From the NCBI GenBank assembly GCA_000310025.1, contig FN649746.1, forward strand, positions 756,182 to 820,181: DNA of 64,000 nt. The letters run 5' to 3'. Below the pieces are notes generated by a model that did no database searches, was not told the origin of the DNA, and worked only from the letters and a program-made list of their open reading frames with translations. Numbering within the stretch: position 1 is the first letter of the stretch; each line of letters begins with the position of its first letter. Made by a program: the position numbers and the translations under genes. Shown here in pieces: positions 11,001 through 21,100 of the stretch. The stretch is from Ectocarpus siliculosus (Eukaryota; Sar; Phaeophyceae; Ectocarpales; Ectocarpaceae).

Positions 11001-13861
11001 TTGGTCTCGCAGGGTTTTGTTAGACTTGATCAATCTACCCCGCTTACTCGCGCGGACACCTACTTCCGAGTTATCACGCGGTGTCTTGCTAGGTTTTTCG
11101 CGAGCCAGTCGCTTCTTGCGTTTGCCGAATACGTGCTTGCACGTGCGACATCGCCACCCATGTTGCTCTGACCAATCGGCCACACGGGCGATTGGCGGGC
11201 TAGCGGCTGCTCCTCGATTCTCAGGGGGGTATGCATGAGAAAATTGCGAAGACGACCTTGTAGTATGCGGGGTATCTGCCATCTCTGGGCGATCTCTACG
11301 GCTCCACAGCGCCAGCAGCGCCAGCGGTGATGCACGCCGTGACAGAGAGCGGGACGCCAAAGGGCCGACGCCTGGGCGGAAAACCCGGGGATACATGGGT
11401 TATGTCCCCGCCCCGCCCCCCATCACCCCCCCCGGTGTTTGCCATCGGGGTTGGGTTTTCGTCGCTTGGCAGCGATGTTGTAACACAAGCCGATCACTTC
11501 GTGAGCTCGGCAACCAGGTTACAACTGCTTTTTTTTTGCCTTGTTTTTTTTTTGCTGTAGCCATGAATGGTGGTCGAGTAGATTGTGTTGTGCGGGGTCG
11601 AGAACCCTCACTCCGCGCAAAATGGGATAATCGCACCACGTTGAGTTATAATGGTCAAGCAACCTCAAGGTAGTTACACAGTGCTCTCTGGAAGTGAAAG
11701 CACCAGAAAACAAATTAAGTCATACGCAGCTGTCATCCGTACGCAAGGAAGTAAGCACAAGATGCCAACACCCTCAGGATGCAGCGCACCCTTCATGCGA
11801 CTCGCCGAATATCTCACGGAGCTTCGCGCTTGGTGATGTAGGAGCCTGTGGACCCGGTGAGAACCCGGCGTGCTCCGTCCCGGCTTTCTTTGTAGGGATG
11901 CGAGGTCAACGGTCGAACGACTACGGCATGCACGACTATGAGTACAACCTTTCCCCCCAAATGACCTCGATTTTCGCGTAGTAGGCCTATGTGTCTTGAA
12001 GTTGTTTTCACGTGCCCTAGGTGTCGTCGTAATTAGCATCGCCGGCACTAAAGTCAACCCCGGCACTTGTAATGCGTTATTATTTGCTGGCGGCTGGATG
12101 AGCCCATCACTCTGACCTGGACCTGCCCACCTGTGCGTCCACGCAAGTCACTTTTTTATTTTTTTTTATCATCAGTATGACGCAACGAATCCATCTCTCT
12201 GGGGGGGCAAACGGGACAACTTTCATCATAAAAATCGGAAACCTGAGTCAGCACTGCTGCTGTGAACCTCCAGAAAAGAAAGGCGAGTCCTTGAGGGTAC
12301 GTTCGTTCTTCGTCTGATAGCGACCTCTCTTCTTGGGAAAAGGGGGAGGACAAAGATGTGAGCATAATGCTGTAGACTGTGCATGCATGCATAGACTAAC
12401 TAATGCATGAACTACGGGTGGCTGGAAGCACACGTCACTACTACCACTACCATCATACGTTGCTGTGTGCAATGACTGCTGTGTATTCTGCGTATTACCC
12501 TTCGCGTCATGAAAATAATGAAAAATGCAATACCCACAGGGAAGATACCGCTGTAGCTGCTCTGGAAAACGTGGAAATACAGGTAGCTTGGCTGACGCTA
12601 CAGCAGTAGAATTCATGCTAATCTATTTCATGCTCTACTTGTACATGTAGACTGCACGTACGTACAGGTAGAGACGGATTCATTGTGTCATATGCGTACT
12701 TACTTGTCGCAGTAAATAAAAACGAAAATGATCCACAAGATTACACTGCCTGTAGCCGTCGAAATGCCGACGGCCCTTCGTGAGAGCGGTCGGCACCTCG
12801 CTATAACCACGCGTACTCTGCATACAGATAGATGCCGCGGTTTTGCGTCGGAATTCGCGCATGGAATCCAATCTGATCGCGGAGGGAATCTACAGCAGTA
12901 GCAGGATCCATCCGTTATTGTTGGTGTAGATTCCCTCCGCGATGTTGGGCACTGGGATGCCGTTGATGATGTTGGTGACTAGGTTGGCCGCCGCCGTTTT
13001 GGTTTGGATACCTTTCGTTTGCAGGTGAAAATGGCTTGGAGGATGTGAGAGCCAGAGGTGTGAGAAACCAGCGGGTTAAAATATGCATGCCTGCCTGTCG
13101 ATGGCCTCGTGCTTGGACTATACACACTCGCACTCGTGAAGTAACCTCTAATTAGCAGGACCGTGCCTCAGCCGAGCGCGCGACACGCACCTCTTCTTCA
13201 ACCTTCTTGTGTGCTGCTGTATGCATCATTCGCTCATACATGTACCCTCCCAAAGAACCGACGAACATATGTATCATACAGCGAAAACAAAGAGGCGAAA
13301 ATTATGTACGTAATAGTGTTCATTTCCGAGAGGACGAGAAAGAAAGTCTCCGCACTTTCTCCTCCTCCTGCTGTGTGCCGCAGGTATGTTGAGTTGGGGA
13401 TGGTGTTGTCTGCAACCCAAATTAGCAGCCAGCAGGCAACATTTTTACTGGAACAAACCAGCACGTTCGCTTGAGCGCGCACCAGACATCGACCCGGGAG
13501 TACTTTCATGCTGAAAATCGCCGAGGGTCACGCAAGAGGGACGTGACATCATCACTCACTCAAACGCCTAATGCCGACGATAGTACCAAAACAGGAGACG
13601 TGATCCTGCAGCAGTGTAGGAGCACAAGGCATTACACCGCCGACGCCCTCCTGTGGAATGGTTGAGTGTACGATATATGTTCCGAAGCTCGGGTCTATTC
13701 TGTATCACAAGGTAAAGACGGAGACATCGCACCTCTTTCCAGCATCCGAGGCCCCAGTTGTCCAATCCATTCTCTCGAACGCACTGCCGCAGTACGCCCA
13801 GCTCCACCTCCGTCCAAACAGGCGCGCCGCCCCTGCCGCCGCCAGCGCTGGCACTCCTCAT
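5086..13861 (-). CDS. Myb/SANT-domain poly-Gln protein (split by a 7.6 kb intron)
   Basis: Three exons are visible on the minus strand. Exon 1 (13861-13733, 43 codons) starts at an ATG and holds the first part of a Myb/SANT repeat, with WTEVELGVL and ending CWKE before a GTGCGA donor. Exon 2 starts at 6086 after an ACAG acceptor and continues in the same phase with VACAVGGGKTPEQCFNRW, completing the repeat: the W-x-x-V-A and final R-W positions fall where Myb repeats have them. Exon 2 then runs into a Gln tract. Exon 3 (5538-5086) encodes Ser/Gly runs, nine Gln, and an acidic end with a stop at 5086. The donor linking exon 2 to exon 3 is not certain, since exon 2 is open to a stop near 5894. 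Likely a nuclear DNA-binding regulator. Only one Myb repeat is seen; more could lie in undetected upstream exons. The intron hosts a LINE and other repeats. Confidence 0.65.
5851..5916. repeat. 33-bp tandem duplication
   Basis: Two exact copies of a 33-base unit beginning CCCATCATGCCTCATCC lie head to tail just downstream (minus-strand sense) of the open part of Myb exon 2. It looks like a recent local duplication. Confidence 0.85.
7021..7072 (+). mobile_element. Solo end of a TA-flanked inverted-repeat DNA element
   Basis: The sequence starting CAGAACGCGCCACCACTT directly after a TA matches both ends of the complete element at 35868-37923. The inner bases match the right end of that element (a spaced AAGAACTTG motif follows). 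No partner end was found nearby; the LINE begins about 130 bases further on, so the rest may have been lost or displaced. Confidence 0.7.
7199..7366. repeat. Exact 84-bp tandem duplication in the LINE endonuclease
   Basis: Two identical 84-base units (7199-7282 and 7283-7366) repeat the N-terminal endonuclease strand including SWNVCGFARSERERL. Being a multiple of three it keeps frame. Identity of the copies in an otherwise decayed element points to a late duplication or an assembly artefact. Confidence 0.85.
9453..9484. repeat. Interstitial telomere-type repeat, (CCCTAA)5
   Basis: Five perfect CCCTAA units preceded by AA interrupt the reverse transcriptase between the NDLLKGV segment and the FADD motif. 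CCCTAA is the complement of TTAGGG, the telomere repeat of many eukaryotes including brown algae. The flanking LINE sequence is colinear on both sides, so the array was inserted into, or replaced a few codons of, a pre-existing LINE. Confidence 0.9.
10989..11281 (-). CDS. Unrecognised small open frame, CxxC and basic tail
   Basis: From an ATG at about 11281 the minus strand encodes roughly 97 residues with one CxxC pair (WRCRTCKHVF) followed by a very basic stretch (GKRKKRLAREK). It lies inside the large Myb-gene intron on the same strand as that gene, so it could be a fragment of a transposon protein or an alternative exon. No family is recognised and the composition could arise by chance. 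Confidence 0.25.
11735..11960 (+). mobile_element. Short poly(C)-tail retroelement, copy A
   Basis: About 220 bases match, with scattered differences, the reverse complement of 55863-56085. Both begin near GTAAGCACAAGATGCC and end CGACTATGAGTAC followed by C-rich sequence. The last 60 bases resemble the 3' tail of the LINE family in layout (GAGGTCAACGG, GGCATG, TGAGTAC, C run), but the body differs. It may be a SINE-like partner mobilised by the LINE, or a divergent LINE 3' end. Confidence 0.6.
11965..13730. other. Intronic sequence, no gene recognised
   Basis: This is the 5' part of the large Myb-gene intron (minus-strand sense). It has short ATGC-rich runs and two exact copies of CTACAGCAGTA (12597, 12890), a word enriched across the window, but no supported coding or RNA gene. 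Confidence 0.5.
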
Positions 13862-15566
13862 GCTTGTGCGCGTATGTTGGTCGGCGGATGTTCGTGTACC
13901 GGGACAGCAGTAGATCAGGTTGATGCAACCCCTTGGTATGTATATCTGATGCTATCACACGATCACACGGCCGTCGTGAAGTGCTAGGTGTGTGATATAC
14001 AGTGGGGGGCCCTCTATAGTGCCGGTTGAATAGTGCCAACTGCCGGTATAGTGCCGGTAAAATCTCTCCACACAGAAAGCGCCCTCAATAGTGCCAAACG
14101 GCACTATTGAGGGCGGGCCTGGTATAGTGCCGGTTGGGCACCACGTCAGCCCGCAATAGTGCCGGTTCACACACGCACGCACACACACCACCACACTCCC
14201 AAAATACAGACACCGTGCTGCTGCAGTCCAACACAGCTCTACGCAGAGGCGCACCATGCCGTGTGCGGAAGGTGAACTGTGCCTTCAACAGAACAGAACG
14301 CCGAAGGCCCCTCATGGCCACGTCTGCAAGGGAGGATGTGGCGGGCGGCTCCATGGCACTTGCGGCAGCGTGGAGGGTGACTTCGAAACATCCCGCATCT
14401 GCAGTTCTTGCGTCGCTGCTAAGACTGGCAAGCGCAAAGCGACCGCAGCTGGGGTTGATGCTGGGGCGGGACCATCTAAACGTCCGACAGAGAAAGGGGG
14501 GGGGAAGAAGGCTTCTCGCGCGCGGCTGAGCAACGCTGACAAGGTTGAGGTCCTCAAGCTGCTGGATGCCAAGATTTCTCATGAGCAGATAGCAGATCGC
14601 TTTAACCCTTTCGTGACTGGGTTCTTTCTGGATCTTCCGCGTTTTTTTTTGTTCTGCCGGGACCGAATAGACCGATGAGTCATGAGACACACACACACGA
14701 CACCCGCACTTGAACTTTTGCACGTTTGTTTGCGCACCAACAGGTTCCCACATGGGTCAACCGCACGCACCCCATGGTGCCACAAAGGTTTAGTGCCCAA
14801 CAGCAGCGTAACCCTCACGTGAAGAATGTGATGAGTGACCGATAACTACACTGACTGCTGTACTGCTGTATGTAGGTGCTGTCGGAAACCGGAGGAGAGA
14901 GAGAGGAGAGGGCGCCGTATTTCTTTACCCCAAACACGATTACATGGTGATAGTCTACATGGATACAGCAGCAGCAGTAGAGATACATCGCATGCACAGC
15001 AGTTCTACCCCGCCGCCGATGCAGCACACTGGCGCAAGGCATGGCACCGCCTCCAATGCCACTTGGTTGGGTGATATATCCAGCGGAGACAAGAAGCACA
15101 CACGCACGCGGTTTGTTTGTTGGATGCATGCATGCGAAACGAAATGAAAAAGCACCAGCACCAGCAGCAGCAGCCCGCCGCAGCAGCAGCAGCCAAGCAC
15201 GAGCCGCGCGAGAGATAAACTATGCCTTGTGGTGGCGGTTGGTTGAAGACGGACAAGGAATACACTCGAACACACACGCGCGCAGGAGAACTCGGGGAGA
15301 GGCCTCGTAAGCTTGGCCTTCAGTTCTGCAACCACATTCCGAAGGCAAGGAAGAAGGCACACAAGTCAACAGCGAGAGCATGCTTTATCGTACCAGATAA
15401 AGACAGGTTTTATCATGCCTCCTATCGTGCCTGTAGTCACGAAAACCCTCTCAAAAACGCGAAGGCACGGGGGCGGGTGTCTCTTTTTGACACTTTGTCA
15501 CTCCGCCACAGCCTGCCAGCACAACAGCAGCAACAACAGCAGTACAGCAGTACCAACATCACCACC

Positions 15567-16818
15567 ATGGACCCAGAGGACATCGCTCAGTTCTGGGAGG
15601 CCAAAGCGGCTGAGTGGGACCCAGTGAATGCTCCCCTAGTTGTGTGGGACGAGCTGGTTCTCATCGCGGACACAACACCCCAGCTCCTGCCCGAGGCGAC
15701 ATCTGCTGCAGCCAGGGCGGTTGGGAAGCGGTTCTGCTGCCACGGGGACAACGAGCCCCAGCCCCTCCCAGACATAAGGGACCTGGCAGCAAGGAGGACC
15801 GCAGCTCAGCAGCACCCCGGACTCTGCGGGTACCACCACTCCCGCTGGATCGGGGATGTAGATTTCTCAAAGGCAGCCGAGAGGAGCTCGGGGGGGCAGG
15901 TCACAGCGAAGCGTCTGAGGAATCAAGTAAGTATAGTACAATTGATATTTGGCAACCCCACAAATGATGGGCTGCTGACCCAGATCGGTTGTGCACCTGC
16001 TGTGCGCGTTGCACCTCGTGTATTATAGGTGTGCTTCACGTTCAGCTTTGTTTGACATGGTGGCTTGTAAGAGTGCTACAACAGTACACTAGGCCCACAA
16101 ACTTCAACCTGGACTAACGTGCGTGTGTTTTTCGAGCCTGCGGATCAATGCAGCTGCCAGACAGATCATATCACCACACGAAGTAGACAGGAAAGAGGGA
16201 TGAGAGACCTGAAAGACGCGTTTACAGCAACCCTATCCCTATGAACCTCCGCAATGCTCAGCAAATGCTCTGGAAAGACAAGCGGCGCCCAGCGCGTCGA
16301 CTCCCCTTTTGAGACAGATATGGTGTTATCTTCCGTATCAGTTAGGTTGGAGACTCTCCCATTTCGTACGAATAGGCTGGCAGCCCGCAGCTTTGTACTC
16401 CCCGCATTAGACAGCAGTAGGGGTAACGATGTACTGGGGAGGCCGAGCATAATTTTCTGTCTTGTCCGAAGTTAGGTTTTGTAATCCGAACGGGCGGTTA
16501 GTAGTCCGAACGGAGAAAAAGACGCACGCGCCGCCCCATTGCGTGAACGTCTTTCTCTCACAGATACTGCATGCCACGTAACGTTTGTTGGCTCTCCATT
16601 TTCCCACGAAAGACTGGAGTGCACGCTCTAAAAAAACAAGCCTACGTCGTCGTTTTTTCCCCCGCAACGTGCAGGCTTCGTTCGACGTGAGCACCCGCCT
16701 CAACGCGAGGGGTCGTGGCGTTCAAATCACGAGGAGGGACTGCTTCACGCAGGCGTGCCGCGCGGTGTGGCCGGGAGACGAAGCCATACCAGCGGCCATT
16801 GCGGAGGCATTGTCGTGA
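15567..16818 (+). CDS. Two-exon passenger gene in the piggyBac element, unknown product (167 aa)
   Basis: The start ATG at 15567 has a near-ideal Kozak context (ACCACCATGG). Exon 1 (15567-15926, 120 codons) ends at CAA|GTAAGT. A pyrimidine-rich tract and GTGCAG acceptor at 16674 open exon 2 (16675-16818) in the same phase, with a TGA stop. The predicted protein of 167 residues begins MDPEDIAQFWEAKAAEW, has a central CCHGD and CGYHHSRW, and ends with a basic segment (RLNARGRGVQITRRDC) and a short helix. I do not recognise a family. It converges on the transposase gene and lies wholly within the TTAA-bounded element, so it travels with it. It may be an accessory transposition factor, a captured host fragment, or a gene relic; the good start and phase-matched splice sites favour a real gene. 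Confidence 0.5.
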
Positions 16819-18158
16819 TTCTCGAGCGCGTGTTTTAGGCTGATCATGGAGCCTGAGGGGTGGGGTGGGGGGGTGGAGAGGGTTTCGTACTTACAAGAGT
16901 TTCGAGCAGAACCTCAAGGTTTGCGCTTGGCTAGTTTGCAGGGCGTCGTGCCCCCGCATGACTTTGAGTTCGCTGGGTTTGTCATTCAATTCGCTGGGGT
17001 TATTTGGAGAAAGAGTGCTGCAAGGCACAACTCGGTGGAACAACCGATGGTGCAATGGTGTGATCTGAAAATTCCGTATGTTTCGTCGCATGTTGCAGGC
17101 GCGCTCGCCGGGAGATGTGTATTGCATTTTCGCAGAGATCAGCGCCTTGGTTTCGAGATGAAGAAATGGAATAAACATGGAACAAATGATCTTGCAAGTA
17201 TTCACGACTTGATCGCATGAAGGTCTCCGGAATGTCTGTCATTGGCACACGGTTGGATTCCGATGCCGTTTGCGGTCTCTGAACTACTGGTGAGCACCAC
17301 CGGCACGTGGTGTGTATGACGTTGTCGCACGAAAGGACTAGACTACACCGCACGCAGTGAAAAAACTAAAGTGCCAGGAAAACGTTGTTTATCTAGATGC
17401 CGAAGACTTCTTTCGATTTTATCTGCAAACCTTGGTATCTGCAAACCTTGTACACTTCGTACTCCATTCCTTGTCTACGTGCGAACATGTCTGTCGACCA
17501 AAGCACGGGATACCGACGCCAAACCTAAGGCTCTTGCCACATAGGTTTCGGGTTAAAAACGACACACAACGAGCGATACACGAGCCGTGGCTAATCGCAA
17601 CAACACTGACAGTAGTCACAAGCGAATGGGGGCTAAAGGGGGGGGGGCTAAAAACTCACTACCGCAGGTGACACCGCCGGCGCCCACCAACAGTTGCCCG
17701 ACAAGCACTCTTCACCGCATATCCCGGAGGACGCTTCAGACTCTAAAGACACACGCTTTCAGAAATAGCGCGGAATAAAAGACCTACAATATTGTGATTC
17801 AGTAACTTGCACTTTATCTCGCAAGGATGAAAACGATCGTACTTCGACCGCTACATGATACAGATGGGGTGGTAAACAAGTACACAACACAAACGCCCCA
17901 CACTATAATACCACTGCTATCGGGAAGACACAACAGGTAAACGACGGAGTAAAACATTTTCATGACGGACGGGAAGATGATGCGCTACGATCAGTCTGCC
18001 TGCCAAAAAATATGTCAAGGGACCCTTACACGAGTCGATCCCTGTTTCCTCCGCCCGAAACACTCGCAACAACAACAAAAAACGGTCACGAGCACCAGTT
18101 CATATCCTTCCGTGTCCTTTTTCCGAACTTCGAGGCCTCCCGTTCAGCCCGTGCGGCC

Positions 18159-21100
18159 CTAGCGTGCCTCGCCGGGTTCTCGAAGCATCCCTTGCACATC
18201 AAAACCCCCCCGCCCCCCTCCCGCCCTGCGACCGCAGAACGCCTCGCAGGCACACCCTTTTCTTGTCGTTTTCTTGCATCCGGGGTACATGCACTTGCGT
18301 TTTGTCTTAATGTGAACGCTCCCCCAAACGTCCTTCGGGGGTTCCGTATCTTTGACCTGTCTCCCCCCCTTGTTGAGGCTACCAACACCGCACCTCCCCA
18401 TGAGCTCCGTCGACATCTGTTCGTCCCAGTCCGACCTCTCAAGATTGGCCAACCTGCGGAGCTCCTTCACCACTCCCTCCAACTCCATCGACGACTCAAG
18501 GTCTAGGTCTCCTCTCTCGAGCCTCTCCTTCGCTTCACCGTCCCAGAAGGCTACCAAAGCCTTGAACATCACGAAAATGTTGGTGAACGTCTGCTCAATC
18601 TTGGCCTCCATCACTCGCCGCCAGTAGTTCGTGCACGCCTTGTGGTCATGGGCGTGGGAACCATTCTGTTGGTCGGCCGTATCTACTCCCCTCCATGTTG
18701 GCCACGTAATCCTTACGCATCCACGGCTGCTGTAGCTCCATGGGTTTCCCCTTCTGCCCAGCTTTGCGCAGGCTGGACACGCACGAAAAGGGGCAGGCAG
18801 GCGGGGGGCAGGCGGAACACATGGGTCAGGCACCACACTTGCGGCTGCGGCGACGACGAACTGGATGGAGGTCGTCGGACGTAGCAACCTATTTTTACCC
18901 CGGCGTAGCATCAGCCCCTGTCAACACTACAATGCTCAAGCCCCAAGCACGTTCCCGGTCGGTGAGAACAGCCTGTGTGACGAACCGAATACTAAAGGCA
19001 TGAACCCGAGCCGCTGCATTTTGGCAACACCAAACTTTGAACTCCATCAACCTTTGCACGAACCAGTTTGACCGACATGCTACTCGAGCGAGGCATCCGA
19101 CATGAAGACGCAGAAATAAAAACATGAATCTGGTCAACAACAACAAAAAAGGTCACCTGTAAGGTAGAGGTGCGAAATGGTCGTCGCCGCCGTCGTCGTC
19201 TTCCTTCTTGGGCTGGCCGATGGCGGCGCGAGGTTGCGCGAGGTGGATGGTGCTGCACAGGATGATATCCTTCGAGTCGAGCCACTGCACGAATGCGACA
19301 TTGCCGGCGCGGGCAAAGTGCATGTCTCCCCGCTTGACGGGGATGCGATCGAGGCTCTGCAAGAAAGGGATCGCGCCAGCGGTTCGGTTAACCCGGCACG
19401 TACCCACCGCGAAGATGTCGTGGCCCGCAAGACACTCGAACAGTGTCGGGCTTGTGAAGTAGTTGTCCATTGCGATGTGCACGCCAGAGCCGTCGATTTT
19501 GTCACCGAACTCCTTGCAGGCGTCGAGCAGGACATGTAGAACGTGCCGAGTGGTCCGTCCCAGAGGGCAGTCAGACCACTTCCTCAGCTTGGGATCCCCC
19601 GAAAATCCACCCTCGACGCTGCTGACGAAACAGTACCCCGCGACGTCGCAGATCGCGAGCATCTTCACGCCTGCATTGGAACAACGTGAATAGGGAAAAA
19701 TGGTGGAGCGAATTAACAAGGCGGCGCAGCAGTCAATCGTGCCCGTTTGCACTCTATTCGAGTTTGCCGCTTGAAACTCGTGGACAGTCATTGACGGTTC
19801 CAGCTCCGCCATTTTCGGCACCGCCGAGCTCTGTGTAGCAATCGAGCTTTGGATTATGCCCACGGGCATGATTTCTTCATGTGACCTAAACGCCAAATGT
19901 TCCTGCTCCTATTTTTCCAGTAGAGGGAGAGGGGGGGGGGGTCAACTCCACAAAGCAAAAATGACAACTCCACCACATGGTGGCCCTTAAAAACCGAATA
20001 CTATACAAGGTCTTCGCCCATGTCCCCAGCCGCCGAGCCCTCACACCGCAAGGCCGTCACAAGGAAAACACACAGTCGGCAGGAATCGTCCATACAACAC
20101 GAAACACAAACCGCGTACCGTGGGTGATGGGCTTCTTGGGCTGGTGTCTCATGAGGAAGTGCGCGTACCTCGACACAGTCTTCACCATCTGCTCGTCGTA
20201 GCACAGCCACTGGTTGAAGTCCATGTTTTCCGTCCACGCGGTGTTCAAGATGTCTTCGAGCTCTCTGCCGGTGAAGCGACGTCAAGATTAGCACGGAGGT
20301 GTGGCGTTGGTTAATCTGTTGTAGAACATTCGTGGGACACGAACGGACATACGAATGCTCGCCTATTGATTACACACACCAACCACGCTAGTCCGTAGCT
20401 ATGATCATCCCAACCGTACGCTACTGTAGTGGTCACGTGTAGTATTCCACGGGGAGGGCGGGTGGTGTACAACTGTACGCTACTGTAGTGGTCACGTGTA
20501 GTATTCCACGGGGAGGGCGGGTGGTGTAGGGCAACGACAGGTACAACGACATGAACCCTTTGGATTTGGATTCTAGGGTACTTGCCGGCTTGGAGGCCGT
20601 TTTATTTCACCACATGAAAAAATGGAGGAGCGTGGTCCAACAGTCAGAACGCTCGAAGTCTCCGACGGGTAAAACTCACCTGATGTGCCACTTCGAATCG
20701 AAGTCCGGGTTAGGGGTGTTGTCCTCGTCCAACAATCGAGGAGGAGCGTTGCCGTCCGAGCAGTGGATGAAACGGCAGTACAACAGCTCGAACAAGTCAC
20801 GCGGCATGCACGCCCTCACTAGAGGATAGTCGTCGTGCAACGATCTACTCCAGTGCTTCCTCATGCGCGTTTTCTTGGTGAGCCCCATCGTGATCGTGAT
20901 GCCCAGCATGCCGTAGATGTGCTTGCGCTCGAATGCGGGTTCCGGCAGGGTGACCCTGCCTAGAGTTCTCGTCTTCTTCATCTGATGCTCCTTGCGCTTC
21001 TCCGTAGCTCCGGGGGGTGGTGGTGTGGTGCAAAGGTTCACGTACTTGTTGGTCTGGAAAAGTATCACGTTTCGCGCGGAAGAGGTCAGGGACAACAAGA

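Noticed and set aside
16846-17220. 124-residue plus-strand frame after the passenger gene
   Set aside because: No motif, no splice link, and composition fits 3' untranslated sequence.
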